From: Candidatus Melainabacteria bacterium
GTDB taxonomy: Bacteria; Cyanobacteriota; Vampirovibrionia; Obscuribacterales; Obscuribacteraceae
Length of the DNA: 5,047 bases
Direction: 5' to 3'
Assembly (NCBI GenBank): GCA_016209785.1
Contig: JACQVM010000354.1
Location: forward strand, 1-5,047
A model generated the notes under the pieces. It was not told the origin of the DNA. It ran no database searches and was given only the letters and a program-made list of their open reading frames with translations. Every line of letters starts with the position of its first letter. Position 1 is the first letter of the stretch. The position numbers and the translations under genes are program-made. This document shows positions 1 to 5,047 of the stretch, in pieces.

Positions 1-239
1 ACATTAAAGAGTGTTGTAGCCGAATTGCTACCCATGTCTTGATTGCCAAGAACCAAGTTGAATACTTCACGACGAGCTTTAAGCGGAAGTTGGCGAAAGT
101 TCACTCCAGCCAGGTCTGACTTGTGCACATGTTTGCCCATTTGCTTAATGAGCTTCTCCCACCGACTAACAGGGCTCTCGAACGCTATGTAACGCTTAAC
201 GCAGGACCAGCGATATTCGGTAGAAATGGTCTTAACCAC
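1..239 (-). CDS. Partial hypothetical protein, N-terminal part only (runs off the left edge)
   Basis: On the minus strand a reading frame stays open from two consecutive TGA stops (272-267) to the window edge. Reading from GTG at 239-237 gives about 79 residues, beginning VVKTISTEYRWSCVKRYIAF and ending near NQDMGSNSATTLFNV. No other frame stays open across the whole of 1-239. The codons have purine-rich first positions and a balanced amino acid mix, which looks like true coding sequence. The product is basic, with several Lys/Arg and Trp residues and no signal peptide or membrane segment in the visible part. I recognise no family. The start is uncertain: GTG at 239 lacks a clear Shine-Dalgarno sequence, and an ATG at 140-138 has only a distant GGAG. 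A good extended -10 element about 30 bp upstream of 239 supports the earlier start. The gene diverges from the MATE gene. It could also be a decayed remnant. Confidence 0.5.
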   Translation of the reverse strand, partial: MVKTISTEYRWSCVKRYIAFESPVSRWEKLIKQMGKHVHKSDLAGVNFRQLPLKARREVFNLVLGNQDMGSNSATTLFN

Positions 240-268
240 GCAGAAATCTGTTGTTTGGGCGCAAATTC

Positions 269-299
269 ATCATAACACGCACAATAACAGCTTCGTAAA
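269..299 (-). promoter_or_regulatory. Candidate extended -10 promoter for the partial left-edge gene
   Basis: Read on the minus strand, TATGAT (274-269) matches the sigma70 -10 consensus at five of six positions. It is preceded by TG plus one base (TGtTATGAT), the extended -10 form. A weak -35-like TTTACG lies at 299-294 with a long 19-bp spacer. Predicted transcription would begin around 262, about 23 bases before the GTG at 239. This is a motif match only. Confidence 0.35.
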
Positions 300-335
300 C
301 CCTTTACCAATCCAGGACTCAGCCAGTAACCTTAA

Positions 336-355
336 TAGACTAACTTATTTGTCTA
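336..355. repeat. Short inverted repeat directly before the MATE start codon
   Basis: TAGAC (336-340) and GTCTA (351-355) are perfect inverted arms around a 10-base A/T-rich loop. The repeat ends three bases before the ATG at 359 and occupies the place where a Shine-Dalgarno sequence would be expected, and none is visible there. It could be an operator or a translation-affecting hairpin. With 5-bp arms it could also be chance. Confidence 0.25.
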
Positions 356-358
356 CCA

Positions 359-1741
359 ATGTCTTCCACTGACAATATTTTACCCAGCCAGGATGAAATC
401 ATCATCGCTGGTTCAACCTGGGCAGCCATCTGGCACATGTCATGGCCGTTGCTGTTAAACATGGCAACCGTTGCTGTAGCTAGCTTTGCCGACATTTGGG
501 TAGCAGGGAAGCTTGGCTCTCAAGTACAGGCCGCCATTGGAGTTGGTGGCCAGATTTGGTATTTCATGATTATTCTAACCATAGCACTATCAGCAGGAAC
601 AACTGCTCTTGTAAGCAGGTTTTGGGGTGCTCGAGATCTAACAGCAACTGTAGAAGCCTCACGTCAGTCTCTTTTATTTGCCATCATATTTGGTATTGTC
701 TCAGCTAGTCTAGGCTTAATTGTCTGCCGCCCTCTTCTTAAATTGTTAGGCACATCCCCGGAGGTGGAGCAACTTGGTTGGGACTATCTTAGGTTTGACC
801 TTTCTGCCCAAATACCTTACACCATTCTCTGGGTTAGCAATTCTATATTCCGGGCCAAGGGAAACGCACGTACACCCATGATCATCATGGCACTCATTAC
901 AGTCTTGGTGATAATGCTTGATCTAGGACTTTGTTTGTGGCCATTCCACATAGGTATTTCAGGTATTGGGCTTTCATGGCTCATCGCTGGGATAGTAGGC
1001 ACAATTCTATCCTTATTAGCGCTGAGAGCATCAGATATTGGCGCATGCGTTGATTTTACTGCTTTCTTGTCGACCGGCATATCCAAAGACTGGTTAGAGA
1101 GGCTGATGAACATCGGCATTCCTGCTTGCGTAGAAGATTTAGCCTGGGTTGGCGGCAACTTTGTTCTTTTCCTTGTTTTTGCCCAAACATTTGACCCAAC
1201 ATCCTGTCAAGCTGCCTGGGCAGTAGGTTTAAGATTAGAGGAAATGGTATGCGGTATGCCTATCTATGCCTTCTCCACAGCGGTTGCCACCATCGTCGGG
1301 CAGAACCTGGGTGCAGGTAAGCCCAAACGTGCTGAACAGGCCGGCTGGCAGGTAGCAGGAATAGGAGCCGCCATAAACCTAATCATTGGGCTTACTCTTT
1401 GTCTTTGTGCAATGCCCATTGCCAGTGCTATGAGTGGGGATGCCTCAGTAATAAAATACTCTGCCCAGTACCTGCAAGTAATTGGGTTGTCAGAGCCATT
1501 GGTTGCTGTCTGGCTAATCTTGTTTGGTGCCATGAAAGGTGCTGGATACACTCGCTGGCCTATGATTGCTTCTTCTGTATGCTTGCTGGGTTTGAGACTG
1601 CCACTTGCCTGGTATTTGACAATCCCACTGAAGATGGGTCCACTGGGTACCTGGATTAGTGTTGCTTTTAGCTCAGCTCTCATTGGTTGTATAGCAATCT
1701 GGCGCTTTAAGACTGGTGCCTGGAAGTATCAAAAAGTATAA
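359..1741 (+). CDS. MATE family efflux transporter (NorM/DinF-like)
   Basis: This is a complete 460-residue inner-membrane protein of the multidrug and toxic compound extrusion family. The family exports cationic drugs and metabolites in exchange for Na+ or H+. The length and pattern of about 12 hydrophobic segments fit the family, with two homologous halves: roughly residues 20-225 and 245-450. Family marks include the first-helix region around WPLLLNMATVAVASFAD with acidic D45, SRFWGA (86-91), the RAKGNARTPM loop (165-174), VGQNLGAGKPKRAE (313-326) and GAMKGAGYTRWPM (390-402). The last repeats the 165-174 loop by pseudo-symmetry. ATG 359 is kept as start because an in-frame TAA lies at 341-343 and the next Met (27) would cut into the first helix. 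However, no Shine-Dalgarno sequence is visible before it. The substrate cannot be told from sequence. The gene is probably co-transcribed with the hydrolase 20 bp downstream. A 28-bp piece (codons 402-411) recurs exactly at the right end of the window. Confidence 0.93.
   Translation: MSSTDNILPSQDEIIIAGSTWAAIWHMSWPLLLNMATVAVASFADIWVAGKLGSQVQAAIGVGGQIWYFMIILTIALSAGTTALVSRFWGARDLTATVEASRQSLLFAIIFGIVSASLGLIVCRPLLKLLGTSPEVEQLGWDYLRFDLSAQIPYTILWVSNSIFRAKGNARTPMIIMALITVLVIMLDLGLCLWPFHIGISGIGLSWLIAGIVGTILSLLALRASDIGACVDFTAFLSTGISKDWLERLMNIGIPACVEDLAWVGGNFVLFLVFAQTFDPTSCQAAWAVGLRLEEMVCGMPIYAFSTAVATIVGQNLGAGKPKRAEQAGWQVAGIGAAINLIIGLTLCLCAMPIASAMSGDASVIKYSAQYLQVIGLSEPLVAVWLILFGAMKGAGYTRWPMIASSVCLLGLRLPLAWYLTIPLKMGPLGTWISVAFSSALIGCIAIWRFKTGAWKYQKV
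1563..1590 (+). repeat. 28-bp exact direct repeat, internal copy within the MATE gene
   Basis: This stretch starts at TGATTGCTTCTTCTGTATGC and ends TTGCTGGG. It is identical to positions 5020-5047 in the same orientation. Here it encodes residues 402-411 of the MATE protein (MIASSVCLLG, first and last codons partly covered), within a C-terminal transmembrane region. The base before it differs between copies (A at 1562, T at 5019). The right limit is unknown because the second copy reaches the window end. Confidence 0.95.
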
Positions 1742-1761
1742 GTATGTTTTGTGAGTGAGTC

Positions 1762-2343
1762 ATGAAGTACAAGACAAGAGTAATCCTGATTCATGGAAGC
1801 TATGGGAATCCTAACGAAAACTGGTTTCCGTGGCTTGCAACAAAGCTGCAAACACTGGGACACCAGGTCTTGGCACCAACATTTCCTACGCCTCACGGCC
1901 AACATCTTACCGCCTGGCGCCAAGTGTTTTTGAATGAGGTTGGCACAATTAACTCTAACACCATCCTTATAGGTCACAGCCTAGGATGTGGTTTTATCTT
2001 GAACCTGTTAGAAAAATCCTCATTTGCAGCTCAAGCTACTTTCTTGGTAGCAGGCTTTTTGGGTAATCTTGGGTTAAAGGATTTTGATGCTATCAATTAC
2101 TCCTTTGTATGTCACCAGCTTAACTGGCAGGCCATCCGTAGAAACGCTGGCACTGTCAAGGTATACGCTTCAGATAATGATCCATATGTTCCTTTGGCAA
2201 AAGGCCATGAATTGGCAGAACACCTGGCAGTTAATCTAACCATAATTCACAACGGCGGACATATTAACGCCAGTGCCGGTTTCACCACATTTCCTGCACT
2301 GCTTACTGACTTAATTGACCTTTCCCCTAAAAGTAGACAGTGA
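1762..2343 (+). CDS. RBBP9/YdeN family alpha/beta hydrolase
   Basis: A complete 193-residue cytoplasmic serine hydrolase of the small, lid-less RBBP9/YdeN alpha/beta-hydrolase group, whose usual length is about 180-200. The N-terminal strand and oxyanion region is VILIHGSYGNPNENWFPWL (7-25). The nucleophile elbow is GHSLG (71-75) with S73, the acid is D140 in SDNDPYVP, and the base is H167 in NGGHIN. These line up with Ser75, Asp138 and His165 of human RBBP9. There is no signal peptide or membrane segment. Members are probable carboxylesterases or serine hydrolases, with the physiological substrate mostly unknown. ATG 1762 is supported by a modest GTGAG a few bases upstream and by an N-terminus that leads directly into the first strand. 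The 20-bp gap after the MATE stop points to one transcription unit. A role in processing or detoxifying the transporter's substrate is possible but is only inferred from position. Confidence 0.9.
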   Translation: MKYKTRVILIHGSYGNPNENWFPWLATKLQTLGHQVLAPTFPTPHGQHLTAWRQVFLNEVGTINSNTILIGHSLGCGFILNLLEKSSFAAQATFLVAGFLGNLGLKDFDAINYSFVCHQLNWQAIRRNAGTVKVYASDNDPYVPLAKGHELAEHLAVNLTIIHNGGHINASAGFTTFPALLTDLIDLSPKSRQ

Positions 2344-2388
2344 CATCCTGAGGCTCACATTGCCCACATCAAGCTGACCATAAGACCT

Positions 2389-2411
2389 GTCCCGGGACTG
2401 AGAGCGCTCAG
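2389..2411. repeat. Adjacent perfect palindromes after the hydrolase gene
   Basis: GTCCCGGGAC (2389-2398) is a perfect 10-bp palindrome. It shares its last base with a second element, CTGAG (2398-2402)/CTCAG (2407-2411) around the loop AGCG. They start about 46 bp past the hydrolase stop and could form 3' RNA structure at the end of the MATE-hydrolase transcript. No T-run follows, so this is not a canonical intrinsic terminator. It may be an mRNA-stabilising structure or a protein-binding site. Confidence 0.3.
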
Positions 2412-2469
2412 CGTAAGATTACAGAAAGAAAATCATAGTTTACAGCCCTATGTGTGAACAAACTACTGC

Positions 2470-2524
2470 TGACTGCCGGACGGCTTAATCCAGGGGAAAA
2501 CCCATACTTGTCTGGCGGCAGACA
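2470..2524 (+). promoter_or_regulatory. Bulged stem-loop in the intergenic region before the DUF4139 gene
   Basis: CTGCCG (2473-2478) pairs perfectly with CGGCAG (2516-2521), and GAC (2479-2481) pairs with GTC (2510-2512). This leaves a TGG bulge (2513-2515). Outside an A/A mismatch, TG (2470-2471) pairs with CA (2523-2524). The 28-base apical part contains a smaller hairpin, GGG-AAAA-CCC (2494-2503). An alternative fold, TGTCT (2509-2513) with AGACA (2520-2524), competes with the main stem. It resembles a structured leader, but I match it to no known riboswitch class. If transcription starts at the candidate promoter near 2528, this element would lie upstream of the RNA and act, if at all, as DNA. 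Confidence 0.3.
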
Positions 2525-2546
2525 TGATATTAATGTTCAGTATCAT
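2524..2546 (+). promoter_or_regulatory. Inverted repeat overlapping a candidate extended -10 box upstream of the DUF4139 gene
   Basis: ATGATA (2524-2529) and TATCAT (2541-2546) are perfect inverted arms around 11 bases. Within this stretch TG-A-TATTAA (2525-2533) resembles an extended -10 box. No convincing -35 is spaced correctly; TTGTCT at 2508 is too close. Transcription from it would begin near 2540, giving a leader of about 30 bases before ATG 2572. An operator overlapping a promoter would look like this, but the evidence is motif-level only. Confidence 0.25.
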
Positions 2547-2558
2547 CTACGTTGAATA

Positions 2559-2563
2559 AGAGG
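2559..2563 (+). promoter_or_regulatory. Ribosome binding site fixing the DUF4139 gene start
   Basis: AGAGG lies 8 bases before ATG 2572, in a purine-rich run (AGAGGAAAAAGGA) that continues to the start codon. This is the clearest Shine-Dalgarno sequence in the window. It supports 2572 as the start, and so the 40-residue signal sequence encoded there. Confidence 0.7.
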
Positions 2564-2571
2564 AAAAAGGA

Positions 2572-4380
2572 ATGTTCTGGTCAGTTAATTTGGGCAAACT
2601 TGTGCAAACAGGACGCACGTATGCAGTCTGGGTTTTGCTTGCCGCCTCGGTAGCGCTTCTTGCCGCTATGTCGTGCAAACCTGCCTTCGCTGAGCTTGCC
2701 GAACCGCTTAGCGCGCTTGCGAAGATGCCAGTACGCGAGATAACGGTGTTTAAGGACGGTCACGCTCTAGTCTTACATGAAGGAACGATGCAAACAGACG
2801 GCGAGGGTAATGTTGTCATGGATTATCTGCCCACGCCAGTGCTGGGCACATTCTGGCCATTTTCAACAGACAAAAATGCCAGACTCACATCAGTGGTAGC
2901 TAGCCGACACAAAGTTCTTGTTCCCCGAACCACTCTCACGCTGTCAACTATGCTTGAAGGTAATCCAGGTGCACAAGTGCAGGTCACAGCACTTAGCGGT
3001 AGTGGCACCAACACAACAACAGTTACTTACGATGCCACCATAATAGGTGTGCCTACTAGAACCTCCCAGGAGCTTGAAGAAACCAACCCACCTAACTCAG
3101 GCGAGAAGCTGCCCGAGAAGAGCGGTCTAGTTATGCTCAAGACCGCAGAAGGGGTCATGGTCTTACCGCTTGAGCGCATCCAAAATTTAGCTTTTAAGCA
3201 AAGCTACAATAAAAAGCTGTCCGACGAAGAATTGCGCAACGTTCTTACCATGAAGCTTGACTGGCAGCATAATAAGCCAGCATCCACTGCTGATGTCGGT
3301 ATGATGTATGTGCAAAGTGGTATGCGCTGGATCCCAAACTATAAGGTTAGCATAGATGATTCAGGTAAGGCATCTGTTAAGCTTCAAGCCACATTGGTTA
3401 ATGATCTTACGGATCTTAACGATGTAACAGCAAACCTGGTGATTGGCGTTCCAAGTATTGCAATGAAAAACGAGACCGATCCTATGGCACTTCAACAGGT
3501 AGTCGCTGGTGTTTTAGCTGGGATGGATCGCTCGCGCTCTGTAAATGCATTTTCCAACGCGATAGCCTCACAGGTTTTGGCAGGCGCTGGCGGGTATCGG
3601 GATGAGAACAGCCAGGTGCAGCAAGCAGCTCATCCGGAAGTCTCCGGTGGAGAAAAGAACGAAGATCTCTATGTTTTTATGGTAAAGCATATCTCACTTA
3701 AGAAAGGACAACGGATGGTTGTGCCTGTTGCTGAGTGCATACTCCCATTCAAAGACGTTTACACCCTTGATGTTCCCTTTAGCCCACCGCCTGAATTGCG
3801 ACCATTGTCGAATCGGTCTTCGGAGGTGGCTTCTTTAATTCAAGCACCATCTGTAGAGCACAAGATTCGCCTCAAAAACTCATCGCCATACCCACTTACA
3901 ACTGCACCTGCACTAATCCTTCATAAGAACCGTATCCTGGCTCAAGGACTGATGACTTACGCTGCCCCTGGCTCGAGCGAAGACCTTGCAATCACGACTG
4001 CTGTCGACATCAAGGTTAAGAAAACCGATCGTGAAACTGCCCGTATTCCTCGTGCATTTTCGTGGCAAGGATATGATTATGCGCGCATAGAACTTGCCGG
4101 TACGTTGTCGCTGACCAACTTTACACACAAGCCGGTCGAATTGGAAATTAAGCGTCGTGTGCTAGGAAAGGTTATGAAAGCTGAGCACAATGGGATACCA
4201 GAGATGATAAATGTCTTCGAAGACCCCCATCTAGCAGAATACCCACGCTGGTGGGGTTGGTTTAGTTGGCCAGACTGGTGGCACCACGTAAACGGTATTG
4301 GATCCATCGACTGGAAGCTAACTCTAGCCCCCTCAGAGTCAGTTAACCTCGGGTATACTTGGCAATACTACTGGCGCTAA
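2572..4380 (+). CDS. Exported DUF4139-like (mucoidy inhibitor MuiA-type) protein
   Basis: A complete 602-residue protein of unknown function with an N-terminal signal sequence. Basic residues K9 and R15 are followed by a hydrophobic core (18-33) and a probable signal peptidase I site, AFA-E at 40/41. C35 is in a poor lipobox context, so a lipoprotein is unlikely. Residues 53-115 (VREITVFKDGHALVLHEG onward) resemble the N-terminal beta domain of DUF4139/MuiA proteins. Residues 242-295 carry the DUF4139-type pattern: a Y..SGMRWIPNYKVSI stretch, then LQATLVNDLTDLNDVTANLV. Further family-like stretches are 367-400 (VKHISLKKGQRMVVPV), 428-482 (RLKNSSPYPLTTAPALIL, PGSSEDLAI) and 502-530. A low-complexity, Ala/Gly/Gln-rich linker occupies about 300-365. 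The C-terminus is unusually aromatic (YPRWWGWFSWPDWW, 557-570; YTWQYYWR at the end). It has its own strong Shine-Dalgarno sequence and lies 228 bp after the hydrolase, so it is probably a separate unit. The cell-envelope location is inferred, and the family call rests on pattern resemblance. Confidence 0.75.
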   Translation: MFWSVNLGKLVQTGRTYAVWVLLAASVALLAAMSCKPAFAELAEPLSALAKMPVREITVFKDGHALVLHEGTMQTDGEGNVVMDYLPTPVLGTFWPFSTDKNARLTSVVASRHKVLVPRTTLTLSTMLEGNPGAQVQVTALSGSGTNTTTVTYDATIIGVPTRTSQELEETNPPNSGEKLPEKSGLVMLKTAEGVMVLPLERIQNLAFKQSYNKKLSDEELRNVLTMKLDWQHNKPASTADVGMMYVQSGMRWIPNYKVSIDDSGKASVKLQATLVNDLTDLNDVTANLVIGVPSIAMKNETDPMALQQVVAGVLAGMDRSRSVNAFSNAIASQVLAGAGGYRDENSQVQQAAHPEVSGGEKNEDLYVFMVKHISLKKGQRMVVPVAECILPFKDVYTLDVPFSPPPELRPLSNRSSEVASLIQAPSVEHKIRLKNSSPYPLTTAPALILHKNRILAQGLMTYAAPGSSEDLAITTAVDIKVKKTDRETARIPRAFSWQGYDYARIELAGTLSLTNFTHKPVELEIKRRVLGKVMKAEHNGIPEMINVFEDPHLAEYPRWWGWFSWPDWWHHVNGIGSIDWKLTLAPSESVNLGYTWQYYWR

Positions 4381-4425
4381 GTCTTCACGTTGACAACTCT
4401 GCATGTGCCTGGACCGCACAAAAAG

Positions 4426-4659
4426 TTAGCGTTTATCATACTCTTTTTGGAAGTCCTCAAGACTCAGCTCAATTTCTTTCAAAATTTCTCGCATGAGCGG
4501 ACGTGCAATATCTCGGCCGGAATGCCGTGGAACGGTTGTTGTTCTGCCGTCTGGATGACGGTAAAACACATGACTCCCTTTTTGACGCACGGCAATAAAG
4601 CCGAGCCGAAGAAGAATATTCTCCAGGCATCTAGAGTTAATGGAGGGCAGCCTGATCAC
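4426..4659 (-). CDS. hicA: HicA family type II toxin (mRNA interferase)
   Basis: A complete 77-residue HicA toxin, a small double-stranded-RNA-binding-fold endoribonuclease that cleaves mRNA independently of the ribosome until bound by HicB. Visible marks are the opening [18 protein letters not shown], then RQKGSH (25-30) with the catalytic histidine H30, [20 protein letters not shown] (33-52), and the closing [18 protein letters not shown] helix. All core positions are present, so it appears intact. It starts with GTG at 4659-4657, which overlaps the hicB stop as GTGA. No separate Shine-Dalgarno sequence is visible, so translation is probably coupled to hicB, which would keep toxin below antitoxin. 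It is second in the hicB-hicA operon and converges with the DUF4139 gene, 45 bp between stop codons. No clear terminator lies in that gap. Confidence 0.92.
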   Translation of the reverse strand: MIRLPSINSRCLENILLRLGFIAVRQKGSHVFYRHPDGRTTTVPRHSGRDIARPLMREILKEIELSLEDFQKEYDKR

Positions 4660-4868
4660 GCCGATAACTCAATTTGTTGCAGTCCAATGAAGTGAGGCAT
4701 GTTCTCCGAGCCTAACTCCTCCACGCATAGTTGTAGAACTTCTTTCAGATTAGCTTGAAGTTCATCAAGCGTGGCTGCTTGTGTGTGTGCGCCCGGAATT
4801 CCTGGCACAATGCCAACATATAGCCGCAATTCTGGATCCCACTCAATGTAAGCAGTAAAAGTCTTCAT
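4656..4868 (-). CDS. hicB: HicB family antitoxin (short form)
   Basis: A 70-residue HicB antitoxin that binds and blocks HicA. The partly degraded RNase H-like fold is recognisable: strands [20 protein letters not shown], the [21 protein letters not shown] turn and helix (21-41), the helix [12 protein letters not shown] (42-53), and the terminal strand [11 protein letters not shown] (58-68). It ends there, so the C-terminal ribbon-helix-helix or helix-turn-helix DNA-binding domain of longer HicB proteins is absent. ATG at 4868-4866 is chosen over the in-frame TTG at 4874. The upstream AGG lies 9 bases from the ATG but only 3 from the TTG, and the family usually begins MKxF/Y. It is the first gene of the operon; its TGA overlaps the hicA GTG. 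It may be an active plasmid- or island-type stabilisation or phage-defence module, as is common for HicBA, but nothing here shows which. Confidence 0.9.
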   Translation of the reverse strand: MKTFTAYIEWDPELRLYVGIVPGIPGAHTQAATLDELQANLKEVLQLCVEELGSENMPHFIGLQQIELSA

Positions 4869-4890
4869 GCGCAAAAACCTATGCTATGTA

Positions 4891-4924
4891 GTTCAAGTAT
4901 ATAAGGTAATGGAACATTTAACCT
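4891..4924 (-). promoter_or_regulatory. Candidate hicBA promoter with inverted repeat around the -10 box
   Basis: On the minus strand TATACT (4901-4896) matches the -10 consensus at five of six positions and lies 27 bases before the hicB ATG, predicting a leader of about 20 bases. A -35 is poor (AGGTTA at 4924-4919, 17-bp spacer). On the plus strand GTTCAA (4891-4896) and TGGAAC (4910-4915) form an inverted repeat with five of six positions matching. The -10 box is enclosed within it, a layout typical of autoregulated toxin-antitoxin operators. Confidence 0.4.
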
Positions 4925-4974
4925 GTGCTATCTTTGTTGATTGACCTGGCACCAATTCCCAGCTTAAACAATGC

Positions 4975-4994
4975 CTAATGAGGCCTCTAATGAG
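4975..4994. repeat. Two 8-bp direct repeats 12 bp apart, upstream of hicBA
   Basis: CTAATGAG occurs at 4975-4982 and again at 4987-4994, separated by GCCT. The centre also forms the palindrome GAGGCCTC (4980-4987). It lies about 75 bp upstream of the candidate hicBA -10 box and just before the terminal MATE-derived repeat. The 12-bp spacing is near one helical turn, so a binding site is conceivable, but chance is a real alternative. Confidence 0.3.
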
Positions 4995-5019
4995 CACTAC
5001 GATAAGACGTAAATCTAAT

Positions 5020-5047
5020 TGATTGCTTCTTCTGTATGCTTGCTGGG
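5020..5047 (+). repeat. 28-bp exact direct repeat, terminal copy of a MATE gene segment
   Basis: The last 28 bases of the window are identical to 1563-1590 in the same orientation, up to the final base given. In the MATE reading frame the codon two before ATT (5016-5018) is TAA, so this copy is not the continuation of an intact upstream MATE gene. It could be the start of a MATE fragment or pseudogene lying beyond the window, or a misassembled contig end. Confidence 0.9.

Noticed and set aside
817..1158. Minus-strand reading frame inside the MATE gene
   Set aside because: It lies wholly antisense to a well-supported transporter, has no family features and is explained as a shadow of that gene.
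1264..1683. Longer minus-strand reading frame (139 codons) in the MATE 3' half
   Set aside because: It is also antisense shadow. The sense strand here carries the VGQNLGAGKPKRAE and GAMKGAGYTRWPM transporter motifs.
1729..1977. Minus-strand frame across the MATE-hydrolase junction
   Set aside because: It covers the hydrolase N-terminus and nucleophile region in antisense, with no promoter, ribosome site or domain of its own.
2606..2706. C35 in the DUF4139 protein signal region as a lipoprotein site
   Set aside because: The residues before it (A-M-S) do not fit a lipobox, and a good signal peptidase I site (AFA-E) follows at 40/41.
4404..4420. TGTGC/GCACA hairpin between the convergent DUF4139 and hicA stop codons, considered as a shared terminator
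   Set aside because: The stem is only 5 bp. On the plus strand it is followed by A residues, and on the minus strand the T-run precedes it, so it does not fit an intrinsic terminator in either direction.
4390..4695. Plus-strand reading frame of 101 codons after the DUF4139 gene
   Set aside because: It runs antisense through hicA and the end of hicB, which have clear family motifs. Its own translation has no recognisable domain.
4941..4969. TTGACC with a TTAAAC 17 bp downstream on the plus strand as a promoter
   Set aside because: The -10 match is poor and no reading frame with a ribosome site follows within the window.
1..5047. Circular contig suggested by a repeat at the window end
   Set aside because: The terminal 28 bp match an internal position (1563), not the first bases of the window, so this is not a simple circular end overlap.

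Overview
The window is a stretch of bacterial chromosome or metagenomic contig with moderate GC (roughly 45-50% by eye). It carries a mixed accessory gene set and has no rRNA, tRNA, IS element or CRISPR array that I can see. No taxonomic marker is present. The large exported DUF4139/MuiA-like protein and the short HicB type occur in cyanobacteria and their non-photosynthetic relatives (Melainabacteria/Obscuribacterales-like lineages), among others, so that placement is only a weak guess.

Layout: (1) At the left edge, on the minus strand, an incomplete reading frame (1-239, running off the window) has coding-like composition and a good extended -10 element upstream. I do not recognise its product. 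(2) Divergent from it, on the plus strand, is a complete MATE-family multidrug/cation antiporter (359-1741). It is followed after 20 bp by a small RBBP9/YdeN-type serine hydrolase (1762-2343), and the two are probably co-transcribed. (3) A 228-bp intergenic stretch (2344-2571) is rich in palindromes and holds a bulged stem-loop. (4) A 602-residue exported protein with a DUF4139-like architecture and a tryptophan-rich C-terminus (2572-4380) follows, with a strong Shine-Dalgarno sequence. (5) Convergent with it, on the minus strand, is a compact hicB-hicA type II toxin-antitoxin operon (4868-4426). Its genes overlap by GTGA, and a -10 box lies inside an inverted repeat. (6) The right-hand 150 bp has no gene.

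The last 28 bases (5020-5047) are an exact direct copy of an internal piece of the MATE gene (1563-1590). This is either the start of a duplicated MATE fragment or an assembly/recombination junction.

The MATE transporter and hydrolase form one likely transcription unit. The DUF4139 protein and the HicBA module look functionally independent of it. I see no convincing new multi-gene system. The points most worth checking are the terminal repeat, the structured leader before the DUF4139 gene, the short HicB without a DNA-binding domain, and the unidentified partial gene at the left edge.
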